64,000 nt of DNA from an uncultured Alphaproteobacteria bacterium (GTDB taxonomy: Bacteria; Pseudomonadota; Alphaproteobacteria; Methylaequorales; Methylaequoraceae), in the NCBI GenBank assembly GCA_902579395.1, contig CACHGK010000005.1, positions 28,481 to 92,480 on the forward strand, read 5' to 3'. The notes below the pieces were generated by a model. It searched no databases. It saw only the letters and a list, made by a program, of their open reading frames with translations, and was not told where the DNA came from. Within the stretch, counting starts at the first letter, position 1; each line of letters starts with the position of its first letter. The translations under genes and the position numbers were made by a program. This document shows, piece after piece, positions 59,929 through 64,000 of the stretch.

Positions 59929-60765
59929 TTAATACCTCAAAAAAAATAAACACAGTATATGAATTTTTTCAAATGAGTTTAATTTTATTTTTTTTTTTAT
60001 ATTAATTGTCGTATTGAACATTTTTGAGTGCAAGGCTTTATAAAAAGACTTCATAATTTCTGATGCAATTATTTTTTTTTTATTAATTTTATTAGATTCT
60101 CTAGAGGATTTTTCATAATACTCTTGTGCTTCACTTAAGATATCTTGAAAAATGTTTTGTAATTTAGGTTCATTTGAAATTGTCATCAGGTTTTTTTTAA
60201 TTCCATATTTTGCTAAATAGTCAGTGGATATATAACATCTACCACGATTTAAATCTTCATGAAAGTCTCTGACTATATTAGTTAATTGAAAAGCTCTTCC
60301 AAGATAAAAAGCATACTTTTTTTCTTTATTAGATAATCCAAAGATTTTTATTGATAAATATCCAACTGCGACAGCAACCCTATCACAATATAAATTTAAT
60401 TCCTTTTTAGTTGGAAATTTTATATCTTTTTCTGCATCCATCATCATCCCGTCAATTATAGAAAAAAAATCTAATTTATTTAAGTTGTATGCTTTTATTG
60501 AATGTTTAAGTTCTTTTTCAATACTTGATGTAACTTGCTTGTTTTGATAGATATCTTCAATTTTTTTTTTCCATTCCTTTAGTTGAGTTTTTTTAATATT
60601 GATATTTTTTATATCGTCAGCAATATCATCAACAATTCTACAAAAGGCGTAAACTGAAAACATAGCTCTTTTTTTCTGGGGATTAAGTATTTTCATACCC
60701 CAGAAAAATGAGGTCCCTGAATTTTTTACTATGTTTTGAACTACAATTTGATCATCTACTAACAT
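59929..60765 (-). CDS. hpnD: presqualene diphosphate synthase HpnD
   Basis: SGTSFFWGMKILNPQKKRAMFSVYAFCRIVDDIADD; LTNIVRDFHEDLNRGRCYIS. Confidence 0.93.
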   Translation of the reverse strand: MLVDDQIVVQNIVKNSGTSFFWGMKILNPQKKRAMFSVYAFCRIVDDIADDIKNINIKKTQLKEWKKKIEDIYQNKQVTSSIEKELKHSIKAYNLNKLDFFSIIDGMMMDAEKDIKFPTKKELNLYCDRVAVAVGYLSIKIFGLSNKEKKYAFYLGRAFQLTNIVRDFHEDLNRGRCYISTDYLAKYGIKKNLMTISNEPKLQNIFQDILSEAQEYYEKSSRESNKINKKKIIASEIMKSFYKALHSKMFNTTINIKKKIKLNSFEKIHILCLFFLRY

Positions 60766-60782
60766 TTCAAAGTTAGGGGGAA

Positions 60783-62765
60783 TTATGCTCTTTCTAAAGA
60801 GATTTTTCTTGGATAGGTGATTCCAAGGGCTCCCAGGGCAGTTTTCACTATATTATCAACATCTACACCACATTCGATATTCTGTTGATCTGGTTTTCCG
60901 TGGTTTATAAACTTGTCTGGAAAAAAGATTGGTCTAAATTTAAGACCTTTATCAAGAGCTCCAGATTTAGCAAGAAAAGACATGACCTGAGCGGAGAAAC
61001 CTCCTATTGAGCCCTCTTCTACTGTTAATAAAACCTCATGATCTCTGGCAAGTTGAGTTATAAGTAATTGGTCTATTGGTTTCGCAAACCTCGCATCTGC
61101 AACAGTAGTAGCTAATCCATATGATGCTAAGATTTCTGATGCTTGAATTGAATCTTTGAGTCTTGTGCCAAGCGATAAGATACAAATCTTACTTCCCTCT
61201 TGAATGATTCTACCTTTTCCAATTTTCCATAATTCCGGTTGGTCATTTATTTGCACACCAACTCCTTCACCCCTTGGATATCTAAATGCAGATGGCTTAT
61301 CATTTATAATAGTAGATGTAGCTATAGAGTTGCATAATTCATTTTCATCGCTAGGAGCCATAACTATAAAGTTTGGAAGGGTACATAAATACGCTAAGTC
61401 AAATGAGCCTGCATGTGTTGCTCCGTCAGCTCCTACTTGTCCTGCCCTATCAATCGCAAATCTGACTGGTAAAGATTGAATTGCGACATCGTGCACTACC
61501 TGATCGTAGGCTCGTTGGAGAAATGTTGAGTAAATTGTAGCATAAGGCTTCATACCTCTTGATGCCAGGCCTGCAGCAAAAGTTACTGCATGCTGTTCAG
61601 CTATTCCCACATCAAATGTGCGTGTGGGATGTGCCTTTTGAAAAAGATCTAAGCCTGTGCCAGACGGCATCGCCGCAGTTATAGCAACAATTGATTTATC
61701 TTTTTTTGCTTGTTTGATGAGTGCCTCTGCAAAAACTTTTGTGTAGCTTGGAATCTTTGAAGAGGACTTAACTTGTTCGCCAGTTACAACATTAAACTTA
61801 CTAACTCCATGATATTTGTCTTCTGATTTCTCGGCGGGCTCATATCCATAGCCTTTCTTTGTTACGACATGGAGGAAGACTGGTCCATCCCATTTAGATT
61901 TTTCTAGATTCCTAAGAACTGGTAGTAAATGATCTAAATTATGTCCATCAATTGGACCTAAGTAAAAAAACCCTAACTCTTCAAATAAAGTTCCGCCAGT
62001 AACCATTCCTCTTACATATTCGTCTGCTTTTGCAGCCATATTTTGAAAACTTTTTGGGAATTTTTTTGCCATATGTTTTGCCAAAGTTCTTGCAGATTGA
62101 AAAGTTTTTGTTGATAATAGTCTTGATAAGTAAGCACTCATTGCTCCAACTGGTGGAGCAATCGACATATCATTATCGTTTAAAATTACAATTAGTCTTG
62201 CATTCATAGATCCTGCATTATTCATGGCTTCGTAGGCCATACCTGCACTTATTGCTCCGTCACCAATTACGCATATAACATTATGATCTTCTTTTTTTAA
62301 GTCTCTGGCTACTGCCATACCAAGTCCAGCAGATATTGATGTTGAAGAATGGGCTGCCCCAAAAGGATCGTAGTCACTCTCAGATCTTTTAGTAAATCCG
62401 TATAACCCGCCTGGCTGTCTAATGGTTCTGATTTTATTTCGTCTTCCAGTAATAACCTTATGTGGATAACATTGATGACCTACATCCCATATTAATTTAT
62501 CCTTTGGTGTATTAAAAACACTATGTATTGCAACAGTTAATTCGACAACACCCAGACCAGCTCCAAGGTGACCACCAGTTACTGAGACGGCATCTACGAC
62601 TTCGTTTCTGAGTTCTCTGCATAGAGTTTTAAGCTGACTATCATTTAATGATTTTAAGTCTTTCGGATATTTTATTTTATCTAAGAGAGCCGTTTGGAGT
62701 TTCATTTTTTTACTTTCACTTTTAGAATTAAACTCTAATCCCATATTATTCCTTTTATAAAACAA
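60783..62765 (-). CDS. dxs: 1-deoxy-D-xylulose-5-phosphate synthase (start may be internal, e.g. MKLQTALL or MGLEF)
   Basis: [36 protein letters not shown], transketolase C-terminal domains. Confidence 0.96.
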   Translation of the reverse strand: MFYKRNNMGLEFNSKSESKKMKLQTALLDKIKYPKDLKSLNDSQLKTLCRELRNEVVDAVSVTGGHLGAGLGVVELTVAIHSVFNTPKDKLIWDVGHQCYPHKVITGRRNKIRTIRQPGGLYGFTKRSESDYDPFGAAHSSTSISAGLGMAVARDLKKEDHNVICVIGDGAISAGMAYEAMNNAGSMNARLIVILNDNDMSIAPPVGAMSAYLSRLLSTKTFQSARTLAKHMAKKFPKSFQNMAAKADEYVRGMVTGGTLFEELGFFYLGPIDGHNLDHLLPVLRNLEKSKWDGPVFLHVVTKKGYGYEPAEKSEDKYHGVSKFNVVTGEQVKSSSKIPSYTKVFAEALIKQAKKDKSIVAITAAMPSGTGLDLFQKAHPTRTFDVGIAEQHAVTFAAGLASRGMKPYATIYSTFLQRAYDQVVHDVAIQSLPVRFAIDRAGQVGADGATHAGSFDLAYLCTLPNFIVMAPSDENELCNSIATSTIINDKPSAFRYPRGEGVGVQINDQPELWKIGKGRIIQEGSKICILSLGTRLKDSIQASEILASYGLATTVADARFAKPIDQLLITQLARDHEVLLTVEEGSIGGFSAQVMSFLAKSGALDKGLKFRPIFFPDKFINHGKPDQQNIECGVDVDNIVKTALGALGITYPRKISLERA

Positions 62766-63592
62766 AAAATCAAATCAATACGTGATAATTTTATTTTTTT
62801 TTCTAATGGATCATTATTTTTTATCAGAAAACATAATCTTTTGGCAATATTAAATATAATTAGAGTTTCTTTTTTTAATCTCCATATATCTATCAATTTT
62901 AACCCTGTTTTTGAATTATTTAATAATTTTTCAGTTTTTTTTACCATTTCGTTCTTAAGTTTAATAAATCTTTCTGATGATTTCTGATTATTTAGATTTT
63001 TAATTTCAATTGAATATTTTTCAAATAATGACACTGGTATATATACTCTATCAAGTTTTTTAAAGTCTTCTTTACAGTCTTGGAGATGATTTATTATTTG
63101 AAGACATGTACATAAATTATCACTAGATTTAAAGATTTTTTCTTTATTAATGATTTTTTTTTTACTTTTTTGATAACTTAAATCTATAAAAAATCTTCCA
63201 ACTGGATTTGCAGAATATCTACAGTAATTAATTAGCTCAGACCAGTTTCTATATCTTTTCTTCGTTGCATCTAATTTAAATGCTTTAAGAAGATTTCGTG
63301 AATGTTTTTTTGCAAAACTAAGTTCTTTAAATGCTGATATTAAATTATTTAATACTAAAATATCGGTTTTAATTCCATTTTGGATTGAAAAATCGAAAAA
63401 ATTTAAAATTTTTAGTTTTTTATTCGAACCTAGCGAGGGATGGTCAGCAATATCATCAGCTGTTCTGGCAAAAAAATAGAAAATTCTGATAAACTTTTTT
63501 ATTCTACTTTTGATAATTATGGAAGCGACAGGAAAATTCTCATTCTTAAAACTTTTTCCAGAAAGATAACTTGAAATATTTTTTTGATTAAT
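62735..63592 (-). CDS. hpnC: hydroxysqualene synthase HpnC; probable ATT start
   Basis: Track shows only 62735..63034; frame is open upstream and reads [44 protein letters not shown]...; GGAAGGAG SD 8 nt before ATT at 63592; no ATG/GTG/TTG upstream. Confidence 0.85.
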   Translation of the reverse strand: MNQKNISSYLSGKSFKNENFPVASIIIKSRIKKFIRIFYFFARTADDIADHPSLGSNKKLKILNFFDFSIQNGIKTDILVLNNLISAFKELSFAKKHSRNLLKAFKLDATKKRYRNWSELINYCRYSANPVGRFFIDLSYQKSKKKIINKEKIFKSSDNLCTCLQIINHLQDCKEDFKKLDRVYIPVSLFEKYSIEIKNLNNQKSSERFIKLKNEMVKKTEKLLNNSKTGLKLIDIWRLKKETLIIFNIAKRLCFLIKNNDPLEKKIKLSRIDLIFCFIKGIIWD

Positions 63593-63593
63593 T

Positions 63594-64000
63594 TTAATAT
63601 CTCCTTCCTTTCCATGTATTACCTGATAATAGAAAGTGATTAAAAGCAGAGGTTAAAGTCATAATGACGTAAACGAAAGCGGAAAAGGGGAGTGCGAGTG
63701 TGTAATAAATTTTTATCTTATAGAATTTTATAGTTGGCAGATAAACTATAAGCATTATTATGAATGAAATGAGATTTAAGATTAAAAGTTTTGTTGTGAA
63801 TTTGTCAACAGTGAAGCAAAGTGAGGTTAGTATAATCATTAATGAGGGAAACAAATAGATTAGGAACATTCCAATTACTGAAACAAAGAGTAAAATAACT
63901 GAATGACCTAATTGTTCAAAAGCTGTTCGAGACACCATTCTCGAAATACTTTTTAGATCTTCATACCTTCTTTCACTTGTAACCTGATTTGTTAGTCCGA
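63594..64000 (-). CDS. hpnB: hopene-associated glycosyltransferase HpnB (C-terminal part, runs off window end)
   Basis: Frame continues past 63938 as SERRYEDLKSISRMVSRTAFEQLGHS...; C-term AFVYVIMTLTSAFNHFLLSGNTWKGRRY. Confidence 0.8.
   Translation of the reverse strand, partial: GLTNQVTSERRYEDLKSISRMVSRTAFEQLGHSVILLFVSVIGMFLIYLFPSLMIILTSLCFTVDKFTTKLLILNLISFIIMLIVYLPTIKFYKIKIYYTLALPFSAFVYVIMTLTSAFNHFLLSGNTWKGRRY

Noticed and set aside
1-64000. CRISPR arrays, IS elements, prophage, rRNA
   Set aside because: No regularly spaced repeats, transposase, integrase, phage structural genes or rRNA-like sequence seen

Overview
AT-rich, densely packed window with operonic gene order, consistent with a streamlined marine alphaproteobacterium (lineage is inference). 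About 0-21.5 kb is housekeeping: dapE (cut by the window edge), dapD, HAD phosphatase, argB, engB, yidC, rnpA, rpmH, ggt, panBC, tRNA-Arg(ACG), nrdAB, mscS, recX, argD/argF, trkH, apaG, metZ. About 21.5-64 kb is nearly all C1 metabolism and hopanoids: a PQQ-associated ABC system, pqqABCDE, a cupredoxin, xoxJ-xoxG-xoxF (XoxF carries the lanthanide-type WDYDG motif), a tetrahydromethanopterin/methanofuran-type biosynthesis and oxidation cluster (fae, mtdB, mch, fhcB-fhcD-fhcC, mfnB-like, mptG-like, three ATP-grasp ligases), then hpnA, ispH, hpnH, hpnG, shc, hpnE, hpnD, dxs, hpnC, hpnB. Main points for follow-up: (i) fhcA is missing from fhcB-D-C; (ii) three conserved genes (rnpA, an ATP-grasp ligase, hpnC) have no in-frame ATG/GTG/TTG at the expected start, and hpnC has an ATT behind a strong Shine-Dalgarno; (iii) hpnA is frameshifted at a T-run; (iv) an undescribed 23-aa ORF follows fae; (v) the xoxF and pqqA leaders share a GC hairpin-plus-TTAATC layout, and phased AATATG repeats lie upstream of xoxF; (vi) tandem NrdR boxes overlap the nrdAB promoter. 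No phage, IS, CRISPR or rRNA was seen. All names come from reading protein sequence by eye, with no database search.
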